From Ascaris suum (taxonomy: Eukaryota > Nematoda > Chromadorea > Rhabditida > Ascarididae), in assembly GCA_013433145.1 (NCBI GenBank), contig CM024170.1, positions 2,623,459 through 2,687,458 of the forward strand: DNA of 64,000 bases, given 5' to 3'. The notes beneath the pieces were generated by a model, which was not told the origin of the DNA, did not search any database, and worked only from the letters and a program-made list of their open reading frames with translations. This document shows, piece after piece, positions 21,504 through 33,600 of this stretch. Positions within the stretch are counted from its first letter, which is position 1; each line of letters begins with the position of its first letter. Position numbers and translations under genes: made by a program.

Positions 21504-24500
21504 CCAGCCGGCAATAAGACATCAAACAACACCACCTAAGATGCTCTTGATAACAAACAGTCAATGAAATATTTGCAGAAGAAAAAAACTGCATATTGGC
21601 TGAAATAGAATTTCGTCCAAATCACCTAGTTCAACAAACTAACAGGTAGACTTTCAAAGATTCATCAGTGGCGGTTGTTTACCTGGATTGACTCAGTGGA
21701 CAAAGAACGCTGCTAATAGGTTAAAGAAAATGTTTACAATCGCCTATCGAGAAGTTTTTAAATAATGCTTACTGTTCATTTACCTACACAACATAAGAGG
21801 CTTCTTTACATTTCATATACTTCCACACTGAGGGAATTGTTGGCTCAATGCCTTAGAACATGAATCACTTTTGTGCTTCACCAAGAGTTTTTCTCCGCTT
21901 TTAATTCTAGATTTACCCTTCAACGAATCACTCTTTGGTGGATCGGTTGCCGTTGAGGTTTTCTAGATTATTCGATCCTCGAGTTTCCAATTCACCTCTA
22001 TTTTCGCGAAATCATTACATGATATTCGGACCGAAGAAGCTAAATTCGAGGCATCAAAAAAAAGCGAGCTAACGTGTTGATATCAATTTATCGAAGCTGA
22101 GCGCAAAACACCTGAAGAATCTACCATTTGATCACAACATTTCATTCTTAGATGAGAATTTTTGTATTAGCGAAGGAAGATGAACGCAAATGCAATTCAC
22201 AACGCAACAACAACTCAGCAGCAGTCCAAACACGATGCGCTTACATTTTATTCCACTTGATTTAATGAGGACTTTGAGTGCAGTGTTGTTTCATTTGCAT
22301 GGTCCTCTTCGAGTTAGATTTTGCACTGTTCATCGCTAGCCAGATCGCACAGTCACCTTAACTGCGTTTCAGCTCAAAGTTGGTGATACAAGAAGCTGTA
22401 GAGGTGCCTTTCTTTTATCACCTATTGAGGGTGGGCTTCTGTTCATCACCTATTAACTATACATATAGAACCCTCATTCGAAAATGTATGGTGGAGCTAC
22501 ACATTTTTTGGCGACGCCAGCAAACGAGTTTTCCTTACGATTAGTTTAGGATATACCTCACTGGCTATCGCATGTGCCGCTAGGCAACTTTTTATCGGTA
22601 CATCATAAGCAGTATATATATAGTCTATTGTTTCATTCACGACCGCCATTTTTGTCTTTAGCTGCAAATCCACCGCCGGTTCTGTAATATGCTGATCTTC
22701 CTTTGATCGGTAAAACCTCAACGTTATTACCGATCATAAAATTCCACTGGTAATGTTTAAGACAGATTTGTGTAAGTATTGCTTGAACTGTTCATGCAGA
22801 ATGGTGTGCATTGAGAGGGCCGCAATCATTTCTTCTTACATGAGGCGGTCAGCTTAACTCTTCCTACGTCCTGAAATATTTATACGACACTGCGCCGGCC
22901 ATAGTTGGTTGCGATGATAAACTTGCAAAAGAGTTGTGCACTGCAAATGGACAATCCATCCGTAATTTCACTTGAATAGAACACATGAGAAGAACTGTAC
23001 ACGAACCAATTTAACCACTCTAATTGCTTTTCTGTCTCGCGAGCAGAAATGTCAGAGAGACATAAACAACGCTTAGACCAACGAAAAATTGAAATCCTCT
23101 TATACTCGAAGCAAAAGCTTTTTCGATCTCGTAACTGTCCTGGGATATACTGGACAATGAGCGCAGCGTTGCAATACCTTGCGCATTCCGCGACAAGCGA
23201 TCGGCAAAAAATTTAAGGCAGCCGACAATCGCCTTCCGGTGTTTCCCAACGAAATTGCATGAGCTTTTGCGTTTTGCATTTTCACACGTGAGAGGGAAAA
23301 GCGGGTGGGCGCTAACGGAAGGTCAGTTTTCGATACTGTTAAAGAGTTAGAAATGAATAAACGCAAAAATACTCTTATGATATTTTTGCTGTTTCGTAGA
23401 ATTTTTCAGCCGTTTTGCTTTAATTCGCATCTGAATCTGCTCCATCGGATTCATTTTGCAGTAGGGCGCCACTCTGCTTTCAAGTATTGCGAATAAACGT
23501 ACGTAAATTATTGGTTTGCTTAATCTGCAAATTTAAATTACGATGCAATAACTAATGACATTTTGGAGTATCAGCTTCATGCTGTGACGACTAAGCCATC
23601 TCGTTCAGTGTTTAGTTGCGGTTCAAATGCAAACGTCATCGTGTTGCGTCTCTTATTTATCACCTTTGTTTCTTGAGCATTCAGATCGAGGCTTTTTTAT
23701 GTCCTCCATTCTTTCTTGTCATTAGCTTTCCTTGCTGTTGGCAGTTCAATTATCAAGTTTAAGGCAACAATGACAGTGATAGCCATGTAGACCTTTGGCG
23801 ATGACAAGTGCAGAAACGCTTGCGAAACTTCGAATGATTTTCGTGAGAAACTCGTGGGAGAATTCTGAGATCAACTTGGTTCATGCGTTAGAACAAGAGG
23901 TGACTGATACGGCGAAACTAGCAGTTCCGAAAATGCAAGTAGATCGAGGCGGACGTTATTTGTTGCGGTTCAAGATGTCAAGAACAAACAGCTGCGCGAG
24001 TGGTCTGCGGTACTTATCGCGACTGCAGAAGTTGCTTGAGACCTCTGAAGTCCTGAGAAAGAAATAATGTCAGTTTTGGGATGGTTCTGAACGTGTTCCA
24101 CACAATTCCGATTCTCTGACCAAGCAGATCTTCAGAATGGCGTTTCAGCAAAACAGCAAGAAAATAGAACGACGCCTATAAGAGTAATTTTTAAGCACCC
24201 AATGGTCGAAAACAGATTCTTTGCAATCCACTCAAGCCGAAGACAACAGCATTCGGCATGTTTGCTTCCGCCCGCATTTAACGGTGGAAGAAAAGAAAGG
24301 CAGTAGGGTAAACGTTGGAGACCTAAACAAAATTAGCAGAGCGTCACCCCGCTCGTTTTCAGTAATGATCAGACAGTGCAGAAAGAAGAGGAGAAATGGC
24401 GGTTTCCGTTTGACATCCCCGGAAACAGGGCTTGGCGAACAATCGGAAAAGAGCAAACGTCTTTTCGAATAATGGAAACCAAACCAACACGAATAAAGCT

Positions 24501-24835
24501 GTTTCATCGATCGCTTCTATCCATACATATACGGCAGAATCATCTTTCGGTTCTGTATTTTAAAATTGCCGCTCTGCTTTGAACAAATTCTTTAGGTTGG
24601 AATAACTTCGGCGCTTTGATACACTAGAAAATATACGCCTCTGTGAAACGTAGTTGTTAGAGCAATGCGTTGTTGTCACTGAGTTCCAGATACAATTTAT
24701 TCCATTCAGATAGAACTATGGAATAAAAAGGAGTGATAGCGCTTGTTGGGCAAAGAAGCGTCTTTTATTTCCTCTCCGTGCACCACTCTTGCATTATTCT
24801 GTCTTTTCTGCGCTCCTCCCATTTGTTTTTTTTCT

Positions 24836-24850
24836 CCCCCCCCCCCCCCC
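24836..24850. repeat. Poly-C run (15 C)
   Basis: Fifteen C, aligned with the 16-C run at 16647 in period 2. Confidence 0.95.
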
Positions 24851-25811
24851 AATCGCACCTGTTCCGCACCTTCTTCAGAAATTCTTGAATATTACAATGA
24901 TGACTCTTCGCCTAAAAAGATGGAGGGAATTCCAAAAGATGAGAGAATTTGTGCTGTATCCACAAGACGTCGAGTTCAGCTCACAGCGCCCTAATGCGAA
25001 GGTATAAACAGATTATTGTTCATCAATTACTCTTGCTTGATCGTGCTCTTTACGATAACGTGTGTCCCTTCTGTCTTTATGCACTTTCATTCTGTTGGAC
25101 GCGTGTTCCATGCCTTCTTCTCTCTGAAAGAATGGTAATATCTTTTTGGTGTTATTGTAGATGCTCGGCAGCCTGATTATCATGTACTAACACTCTGTTC
25201 GCAGTTGCCTTGAGCGAAACGAAATTGCAGGTCGTATGTAGGCGACAAGAAAGAAAACAACAAGATCACTGGTTTATTGGAGAAAAGAACAAGTTAGTTA
25301 AGTGTCACGATGCAAGCGTGGAATAAAAGTTGCAAGCAGAAGAGACCTGTCACAATGTCAAAAACATGAAGACAACAGGCTATAACAAGCGAAAACGATT
25401 CCGATCAGGTCATGCGGCGTAACGATAGACGATATGAGCACGCATTGCAAGCACGCGAAGACACGCGAGTAAAGTTATACAGCTTAGAGACACGTCTCAA
25501 ACCAGCAACTGCTTGATCTGCCGCGCGACTATATCGTTTCACTTAAGTAGCGGTGCGGTCGTATGCAGACGCAAACGTCTTTTGCGCTGTCCGCTTTCTT
25601 TTTTCATTTTTCATGTTTTATTGTTGACTTCCTTCCTCAATTTGCTTTCATTGTTAATTCTCGATAACTCTTCCTGATCTCTTCATTATGTATCTGCATC
25701 TCGTCAGTTGATGTTTCAATAAAAAGCCACCTCGTCTATATCAGATCACGTCTTATGATGTTTTCGTATTCGTTTAGTTTCGTCGTGTCTTGATGTTGTC
25801 GGGAGTAAAAA

Positions 25812-25833
25812 GGTTTAATTACCCAAGTTTGAG
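25812..25833 (+). other. Exact 22-nt SL1 spliced-leader sequence
   Basis: All 22 bases of the conserved nematode SL1 leader (GGTTTAATTAC through AAGTTTGAG) are present. In a real SL RNA gene the leader is followed at once by a GT splice donor and an Sm-binding site; here it is followed by CGATCGCAGAGTTGAG. The leader is therefore joined to other sequence, as in a trans-spliced mRNA copied back into DNA. A polyadenylation-like AATAAA lies downstream at 26382-26387. Confidence 0.85.
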
Positions 25834-26117
25834 CGATCGCAGAGTTGAGAAGTGTTCCCCGAACCTAGTGAACAGACTTGGGGCGAGCCAACCAGGTTGG
25901 TGCAGATTCATTTGGCAAAAGGAAGGGCGCAAGTGGACGAGCCCTCTTCAATTCAGGCCATTTACCTTTATATCACGTTGATCGCTGAAGATCTCGAACG
26001 GTTTCGAGTCCAGTAAGTGACAAGCATAGCGCAGAACTGTCGACGGCGCAAGAAAAACAGTCTGCGGTAGAAAACTCTGAATCCGCGCGCAGTGACGAAT
26101 CAGATAACTCGGCGTTT

Positions 26118-26651
26118 TCACCTTGTTTGTGAAATAAGTGTATCGAACTTCGCATTTTTGGCACTGCCGCAATTGTTATAAGAATTACGTTTACAAAGCT
26201 GCCTTATTGCGCCCACAGTGTGTATATCATCCACGTTGTATAACCTGTTCTCGCCAAGTTTCGGACAATTTTCTTTGTTGTGCTTGCTGTTTTCATATTG
26301 CTGTTGCTTCGACAGGCCTGCATTGTTTATAAGTTTTATTCCACGTGCACCGTGATTCTTAACGCTGTTATCCTTCATTCTAATAAACCGGCGTTCTAAC
26401 TGTTTTCTTTTTGTCGTCAATATACGAACCGCAACATCGTTTTCTCCACGACACCAGTGATCATAGGGCTTGATATAATAATGGAAACCAACATGTTTTT
26501 TTTTTCGACGAGAGACGAGGAGCGTGATAAGTGCAGTAGTGTGGCGCTGATCACCAGGTTGTCTGGGACATATGAAACCACCACTACCGAACAGGTACGG
26601 GTAAATAGATTTTGCCGCAAATTCTTTTCTTTGGTTGTCGATATTCGTCAC
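26118..26651 (-). CDS. Unrecognised 177-residue ORF downstream of SL1-like sequence
   Basis: The longest uninterrupted frame in the window, read on the minus strand, with its start about 216 nt downstream of the opposed SL1-like sequence at 26867-26884. The protein is basic and polar, with no signal peptide, clear membrane segment or motif I know. An intronless frame behind a leader fits a retroposed transcript, but the plus strand is also open for 153 codons across part of it (26457-26918), so coding status is uncertain. The start falls in sequence shared with period 2; the 3' two thirds are unique to period 3. Confidence 0.3.
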   Translation of the reverse strand: MTNIDNQRKEFAAKSIYPYLFGSGGFICPRQPGDQRHTTALITLLVSRRKKKHVGFHYYIKPYDHWCRGENDVAVRILTTKRKQLERRFIRMKDNSVKNHGARGIKLINNAGLSKQQQYENSKHNKENCPKLGENRLYNVDDIHTVGAIRQLCKRNSYNNCGSAKNAKFDTLISQTR

Positions 26652-26866
26652 TTATGTCATTCAAATTCTGTGCTGCGCTCGAAACTGCTGGAGACCTTGG
26701 ACATTAAGCGCTATTTAAATTTGCTCAGAAACCATTCTGCCGAACTGAAGAGGGCTCTATCACTTGCGCTTTTTTTTCAACCAATCTTCCACAGTCTTAC
26801 GTTGGTTTGTCCAATGTTGTTTATAAGGATCGGCCGGCTCTCCTCAGCTCCGCGATCGCCCTACAC

Positions 26867-26884
26867 CTCAAACTTGGGTAATTA
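26867..26884 (-). other. SL1 spliced-leader-like sequence, opposed copy in period 3
   Basis: Minus-strand TAATTACCCAAGTTTGAG, 18 nt identical to the end of SL1. After an 8-nt insert (GTGTAGGG) it continues CGATCGCGGAGCTGAGGAG, related to the bases following the plus-strand leader (CGATCGCAGAGTTGAGAAG, 16 of 19 identical). The two leader-tagged sequences thus belong to one family and face each other about 1 kb apart. Confidence 0.8.
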
Positions 26885-27928
26885 TACATTAGAGGCGGTT
26901 CGTGTGCCTGCACGTTGACTCTCCTCTCTCGGCGCACTCCGTGTGACTGCTTGCTTGGCGAGATCTCACTCCGATTTTCTGCCAGACATAATTGGTTGTA
27001 TATTCTCCACTAAATACTGCTCTCATCCGCTTCCTATTCATACTTCTCATCCGCCTCCCACTTATGCGCCCCTTTCCCCACCATCTCCACCATACCTTCT
27101 CGCCTCTCCCACTCAGCATACTTTCCTTTTGGAAAAATGTTACAATAACTGATGCGCATTTCGCGCAGCAATAAATTTTTTGAGACTCAGATCTCTAGAA
27201 CTATGTATGTTTCTCCCACTAATCTACTCATCTAAACTAACTGGGAGAATGTAGATGCAGTCATTAATCGTGCAGTTTTTGCTCGATGAAATGAGACGGA
27301 TATCGAGCAGATTCTGTACACCTTTACCTCCAGAGTATCCAGAACTTGTATTCAGAGACATTGAAAATGGCCGAAAGTCGCGATATGTAGCTCAAGCAGT
27401 GCGCTTTCATCCGAATATGAAACCAATAAAATAGAAAAATAGGCCATTGACTGCCGGAACATCACTCGAATATTCATAAATTTTAGGTGCATTGCTTTGG
27501 GACGATCATTTCGGGAAATAATTATCCAGTGATCATGAGAAAATTTTGTCGTTAATCTTCATATTTTCTTTATCGAAAAGTGGCTCCTCGCAAGTGTTCT
27601 GTACAGTTTTGCGCGAAGCCCTTCACAAAAATGTGTTTGGTGATTTGCTCTTCGTGCATATGCAAATGCATTTTTGTTAGTACTTAAATGCCTCTATATT
27701 GTACGTTCGATATTTTTACTTTGGAGATCATTGCAATTGCTGTCGACATTTAAGTGGATATCGTAAACTATCTTGAACGCTCAAATGAGAGCACACCAAC
27801 TTTGAAATGATCGCTTAAAATCCGAAAGTGCCAGAAAAATTTACACCACCTATAAAAAAGGTATTTCTTTTATCGAGAGTGTATGTGTGGTTGCATCAGC
27901 TGCAATGTGAAAATATAATTCGCCGCAT

Positions 27929-27934
27929 TTTATT
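27929..27934 (-). terminator. Poly(A) signal of TIL gene copy 4
   Basis: Minus-strand AATAAA about 96 nt after the stop of inhibitor copy 4. Confidence 0.6.
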
Positions 27935-28029
27935 CGTCGATGGCAGATTACGATAATGCTTGATGCAGTGGAAAAGATGTGAAACACATGTATTGAGGGA
28001 TTCTCGTGTGTCCTTCTCCAGGAAATGAG

Positions 28030-30629
28030 TTACCCCTGCCACCACCAGACACCTGCAAAAGTTGGGCTTTTAGTGATAGCTTCAAAAAAAAAAAAACAGA
28101 CGAACGATTTCTCACTCAATGACTTAAAATCACCATTTCAAAAAAAGTTCTTCTTGACTTAAAAGGCCTCTATGTGTCGGATCGGGTGAACATATTTATC
28201 GTTCGGAAAAACTAAAGCGGAAATTGTTGAATCTCTACTTTGGATGCATTCGGTATGAGTACTTAGCTACCCTTGCATAGATCACCAAAACGGCTGCCTT
28301 TTTTGACACATCGCTTTGATTCTGGCCCAGGTGTACTCAAGCGCGTTTTCTCCTCTCCTCTTCCTCATCCTTCCTCATGTTCCTCCTCAACGCAGCTCTG
28401 TGGGAACCATACCTTTGCATTTTCTCTCAAAAACTAACTGCTATCGTTAGTGACAGCCGAATCTTGCATAGCTCTAGATTAATTTAACCAAAAAGTTCTA
28501 TGTGTTCGCCTTATCAGTCACTTCATTTAAATGAACTGTTTAAAAGTAGATGCTATCATTAATCGCCGTTCGCACTGAAGATTAATTGTACGTTTTTCAA
28601 CGCATTTCCTCGACGGCAATATGATAGACTTCTTTAGGGAACCCTACCAAGGCTAATATATGTTCATAGTCAAATGTTGAGCTTTCAGTCCTCCAAAACC
28701 TGTTAGTGTTGAAAATTGTTAGATGCCTGAGAGGGTAAATCTCTACTATCTGATTCCGACCGTTTGTTTTTTCTGCTTGCCGACAGTGCACGCAACGAAA
28801 AAGTTGACAGTATCAAACATTCGTTCATAGATTATGGTTTTCATCGGTAGTGAAAACATGAATCGTCGCCTACATATCCTCGTTTCCTTTATTTCACGAT
28901 CCCACTTTTATGGCATTCAACGCACTGAGCATTCCAATCGTGTAGAGGTATACCCTCTAAAAAGAAAAGCTAAACGCTCCTATTTCAGAAGTTTGAGAAC
29001 TCACCTGTACGAGGGCATTGAGACTGTGGTATGCAATTTCCATAAGCGTCTCTTCTGAATCCTCTCCCTGCCATACACTCACAAGAGGGCGGTTTGCACA
29101 TTAAAGGGCATGGCGTCTGCAATTGTTGATAACATTCTGCATGCGAGTAAATCGCTAGAGATTATTGGCACTTTTGGGATCCGAAAATTTTATAGCATCC
29201 AGCAAGTTAGAGGTTCATGGTATCAACATCTGGGGCACCTCGCAGAACCAAAAACTGTGCCAACAATGCGCAAATTTAGGAACGTTTTGTAGCACCTGAG
29301 AGACATGATAATCTATTACATTTGTAGTCGCAATATTTCACTCGAAGAACCAGGGGATTGAAGTGGTCCGTGCTGCCTACTGGGGTTTCATCGATACACG
29401 GCATGCTAATGAGAAACCGATAGACAAGCAACAGACATATTTCTTCATCTTCAAGTGCAGAAACTTGTGGAAGTATCGTTGCCGAAATGATCATGAAGGT
29501 AATGCTCTAATCAAGTTCCCGTCAAATGCAATCAAAGGATAAAATGTAACGTCCCGAAGGAAAACCGGAGTTGCACTTCCTTACGAAACTAACATTTTCA
29601 CTGTCAGTGCAGCGCAATTCACAGCCCGTGCATTCGGTCCATACTTCGTTTCTTCCACAAACAACGTTCGCGCACTGAGCGACTGGAGCCAAAAGCACCT
29701 GTTAATTAAAGTGCTTGAAAACGCCAAAATATAAAACCATTCATCGTATCGATAGCAAACCATATCGTCAAGCTCCTTAAGGCGCAACTGCATAGAACAC
29801 TTGCTTCCAATAACCTGACACGGTTTCCGGTTTAAAAATTAATACCCATACACTGCCTGGGGGAGAAATAAATGGTCAGGAAGTTGTTCATGCAGCTAAA
29901 ATCTTTACACGATGAGATCATGTCGGGTCGGTTCTATTCTGGCAGCAGGCCACTTATTCGGACAAATCTACAAATCTTCGAAAATTTCGCTTCACAATAC
30001 GATCGGTAGTCATCGTCTACGAGGATGCACAATGGCTCATGTCTAACTATAATCCAGCGAGGCTAGAAAGATGGAGGCATGGCTATATCTAAATCACCAG
30101 TAAGCACATAGACACCTTGCATCCACTAATCAGAGTTGATGCTGTGCCATGAACTCGTCACCTTCGATGAGCAGGAGATTTTTGTGAGCGCCATGCTAAA
30201 GCAAACGCTCCATGTTTATAACTGTGAGGTTTCATGGCGCCGCGCTATGTGCCATGAGCAGTAGGGCAAGGCGGAATTAGCTTTTCTGTAATGAAGCTCC
30301 TTCATGCTTATGTCGCATCAATATAATTTCAGCAGAACTTGCATGACCGTTTTTCATATGAATAGACGAAGATTTATTTTCATCGATGGAGAAAATTCAG
30401 ATGCGATTAAATGATTCCAAATTGTGTACATTCTCTAAAATGGGCTCATATCAAGGTCTAAAAATCAGTCTCAGTTTTGCTTTGCTTTTATGGAAAGGGA
30501 ATTAATATGAAAGGCTACCTGTAGTTTATATAGCAGTATCAGCAAAAGAGTTCGCGCCTTTTGAAAAGGACTCAAAGAATACAAAAAAAAATAATCGCGA
30601 CTTACCAAAAGAGTTAAAACACTCCACAT
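28030..30629 (-). CDS. Secreted TIL-domain protease inhibitor, copy 4 (mosaic)
   Basis: Minus-strand exons 30606-30629, 29594-29698, 29005-29116 and 28030-28052 (264 nt, 87 residues). Exons 2-4 belong to the homogenised array; the one change in the mature domain is Gln74 for Lys74 (CIPQSQC). Exon 1 lies outside the near-identical block and reads MWSVLTLL, closer to MWSALTLL of the three-domain gene than to MWSAFILL or MWTAFILL of copies 1-3. Its upstream region lacks the AATAAAAG promoter element of the others. The gene looks like an older family member whose 3' part was overwritten by conversion or unequal exchange. Predicted function as for copies 1-3, if it is expressed. Confidence 0.85.
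28961..30213. repeat. Tandem array period 4 (partial, 1,253 bp)
   Basis: Near identity with the other periods ends at about 30213, inside intron 1 of inhibitor copy 4. Beyond it the sequence is still alignable by eye with intron 1 of copies 1-3 (for example the GGCGC..CGC..TGCCAT..AGTAGG pattern) but much more diverged. Confidence 0.85.
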
Positions 30630-33600
30630 TACTTGATGTTGCAAGTCACTTCTTCCCATCATTGCCTTGCATTGCCAGCCTGCAACAACACATCAAAAAA
30701 ACACATCAAAAAAACAGCCAACGATATAAATGTCAAAAAAACTGCAGAATTCAAAATAGAAATTGGCTGAAATACGAATTTTCAACACGACAAGTAACAT
30801 TTTCAAAGACTCATCTGTGGTGGTTATTTGCTCGCCATGAGTCACTACCAACGGTTAGCTGATTGAAAAAATGTTTGCAACCTTCGAGAATAATTGATAA
30901 ATCAATTCGATTTGTTTAGCTGCGCAACTCAGCTGGCTTTCTTTGCTTTTCATCCATATATTTCACCTACGACGACATAAAATTACCTTATCGTCTTGAA
31001 GCAATATTTGCTTCTGTATTCCCACAAAACATCTTATTCCTTCTTTCTTATGTTCATTTGTTCCCTGTATCATCCCTTGGCAAGTTGTTCTTCGGCAGAA
31101 TCACTTGTTAATAAGGTTCTTCTTACCTAATCGCTTCTCGGTTTTCCCTTGAGGCCACCTTCGAAATAGTTACTTTGTGCTCCGCTAATCGAAGCTCATA
31201 TCCCAATCTCTTAGCTAGCTGTTGCTCATCACCGGATTTACGCAATCAAGAATGAAACATATTTTCAACTGAATAATCTGATAACTGAATTTTGATAGCC
31301 ATACTTGAAACCGAATTCATGCTTTCATGAACTTGAAATTTCCGGCGAAATTGCATATGCGAACCTTGCTGTATCGATTACGACAGAACCGACAGCTACA
31401 ATTGCGATTCTCTTCAAATCCCAAACGTTGAGGCAATAGGAATTTTTGGCGATTTTTTTTTTGATGAAATAGCTCATTTCAAAGGTGTAGCGCAACTTAT
31501 TGTAAAATTTCCACTTATCAGGAATTTTCCAATAAAAGATCAATAATTTTCCAATACAATGGACACCCTAATAGGAATCCAAATGTTTCCTCGTTTATTT
31601 CATGAGCAATATGTTGATCTAATATTCTCATGAATCCATCGAATAGATTCGTTTTCCCTTTTGCGATTTTTTATCCGACTAATGCCAGGTGATGAAGAAA
31701 GGCATTTGTTTAAGGATACGCAGGTTGAAATATACTTGTGCGTAGCAAATTCCAATGCATTTTGGTGGTACAAATTTACAAACTTCAACTTGCAAGGCAC
31801 CTTATAACGACATCTCGCACGTTTGCATCTATGCATGATCCCGTCGTGCTTCCGAATACAAGATGAACTTAGAGAGCACATATTCCATGCAATTAGTATA
31901 TCTATTGGAAAAATCCCTATACAGCCCTCCATATTGTTTCATAAATGTGGAATAGCTTCTGGTACAAAAAAATTTTCGCATATTTCACACAGTTCGATCT
32001 TTCCATTTGAAATCGCCTGCTCACAACATACGGCTCAACGAGGTCGGACGATTTGCTGTTTGATGTCCAAGCCGCCCTATCAGACACATACCATCACCGA
32101 TACATGCAGCCGTGAAGAAAACTGCTGCAAAATATGAATGATTAGAAAAATTCACTTGGAATTCACACGAATGTGTGTTACATTGCGCTCAGTGACGCTG
32201 CTGACACCCGAGGATGTTCATTCGTGCAACGTTGAAACGTAAATCTCAAACATACCAGCACCATCAGCATAGGAAGCACGATCTTACACGTGTTGAGTTT
32301 CTTACTCGGTCAGTCGAACAACCTGAATCAGTGCTTAATAGATGGGCATATTATTCAGTCAGCCTCATTAACGGAATCACTTCTTAACGGGCGAGGAAAG
32401 GGTTCTAAGTGAGCGCTCACATAAGAAGTTTGCATGATTGCAGTTTAAGTGCGATGAAACTACTGAAAATTGAGAAAGTGATGCAAAATAGCCACTAAGT
32501 GTTGCAAACACATCAAAGGTGGAGCAGTACAGGACGCAAATCATATTCATCTGAAAACCCAACTCACCGAGAAACGTTCCGATACAGAAGAGTGCCCACA
32601 GAGACTTTTATATACCTCCAATACAATGTGATAGGTTAAGCTGCTATTAAAAGGGCTCATCAGTTATAGGCGATTGGTTTCTGCCGACGTTTTACTCATA
32701 ATTTAATAAACGACAATATCAGTGGCGAACTCTGATGCCGTCAAATTGGCGATGAATTGTTCATGTAGGTAGTCTTTCTGTGTAAAAGAACGATGATTTC
32801 ATCGGCGGCACGAACTGCAGAATGAGCAAACACAGACGGACAAGGATTGTGAAACACAGAATGCAGTATGAGATGAACTCATGGACAAGAAACTTGGGAA
32901 AGAATGGAAACTGACAAGTGAAATGTTGCCAGCCATTTAATTAAAGACTAAAGAAGTCGCAACAAAGCTGCTTTCCTCAGGCGAAAATTATATATTTGAA
33001 TGGTACGCTGTGAGATTGCTCCGAAGTAATAAGATTCAATTCCGTGCAAATTCAACAACTGCAGTTTTCCTCTTTCTTCGTTCACAGCATTGGCTAAAAT
33101 CGGCGACGGATACATTTACAGCATTACTCGCAACTACCTACTCCACCAGTTACAGTGTATGTGGCGGACACACTTTCTGCATACTTAGGTACACTATTTT
33201 TAGGAACCGTTTGCAGAGAACATGAGCCTAGGAGTAAAATAAGCCACTGCTCAGTGTCGATTCACCACCACTTTTCCTGGCCATAGCAAGATTTTAAGTT
33301 CCATCATTGCAATAATATTGATGTAAAACTTCATTCGCAGGAAGTCCTACACATATTGCCGATGTTAGTGGCACCTGCTGTTGAACTCTGTTGTAAATGT
33401 GCTCAGACTTGGGTAAATAAACTACGACTTTACTGCGAACTCGTTTAACTACTATATTGCTTTCATCGTGTACTCGTTTGTTAGCATTTCATAGCATCGA
33501 TATCGGAGATGTACATGAATATGCACAAAGAAAAAACTCTGTTATATCTTTCGCTTAGCTTTCAAGATTCGTACTAAAACAACCTGCGTTGAAGTCGCTC

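Larger units (their letters stand above)
24623..26971. mobile_element. Fullest form of variable spacer segment, possible retroposed insert
   Basis: About 2.35 kb, deleted from period 1 and internally shortened in period 2. Part 25442-26453 exists only here. It contains an exact SL1 leader (25812-25833, plus strand), an opposed SL1-like sequence (26867-26884, minus strand) and a 177-codon frame between them. Leaders fixed in genomic DNA outside SL RNA genes suggest reverse transcription of trans-spliced transcripts. No LTRs, poly(A) tail or clear target duplication was found, so the element class is open. Confidence 0.45.
21504..27928. other. Spacer between TIL copies 3 and 4
   Basis: Carries the 90-codon frame at 23795-24067 and the long variable segment 24623-26971 (separate entries). 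The remainder repeats the other spacers and shows no recognisable gene. Confidence 0.5.
19790..28960. repeat. Tandem array period 3 (9,171 bp)
   Basis: Third and longest period, from intron 3 of copy 3 to intron 3 of copy 4. It holds the fullest form of the variable spacer segment (24623-26971), including both opposed SL1-like sequences. Confidence 0.9.

Noticed and set aside
25812..25900. Functional SL1 RNA gene
   Set aside because: The leader is not followed by a splice donor, the SL RNA stem-loops or an Sm-site motif, and there is no 5S rRNA cluster beside it.
25442..26453. LTR retrotransposon
   Set aside because: No direct terminal repeats, primer-binding site, or protease, reverse transcriptase or integrase motifs were found.
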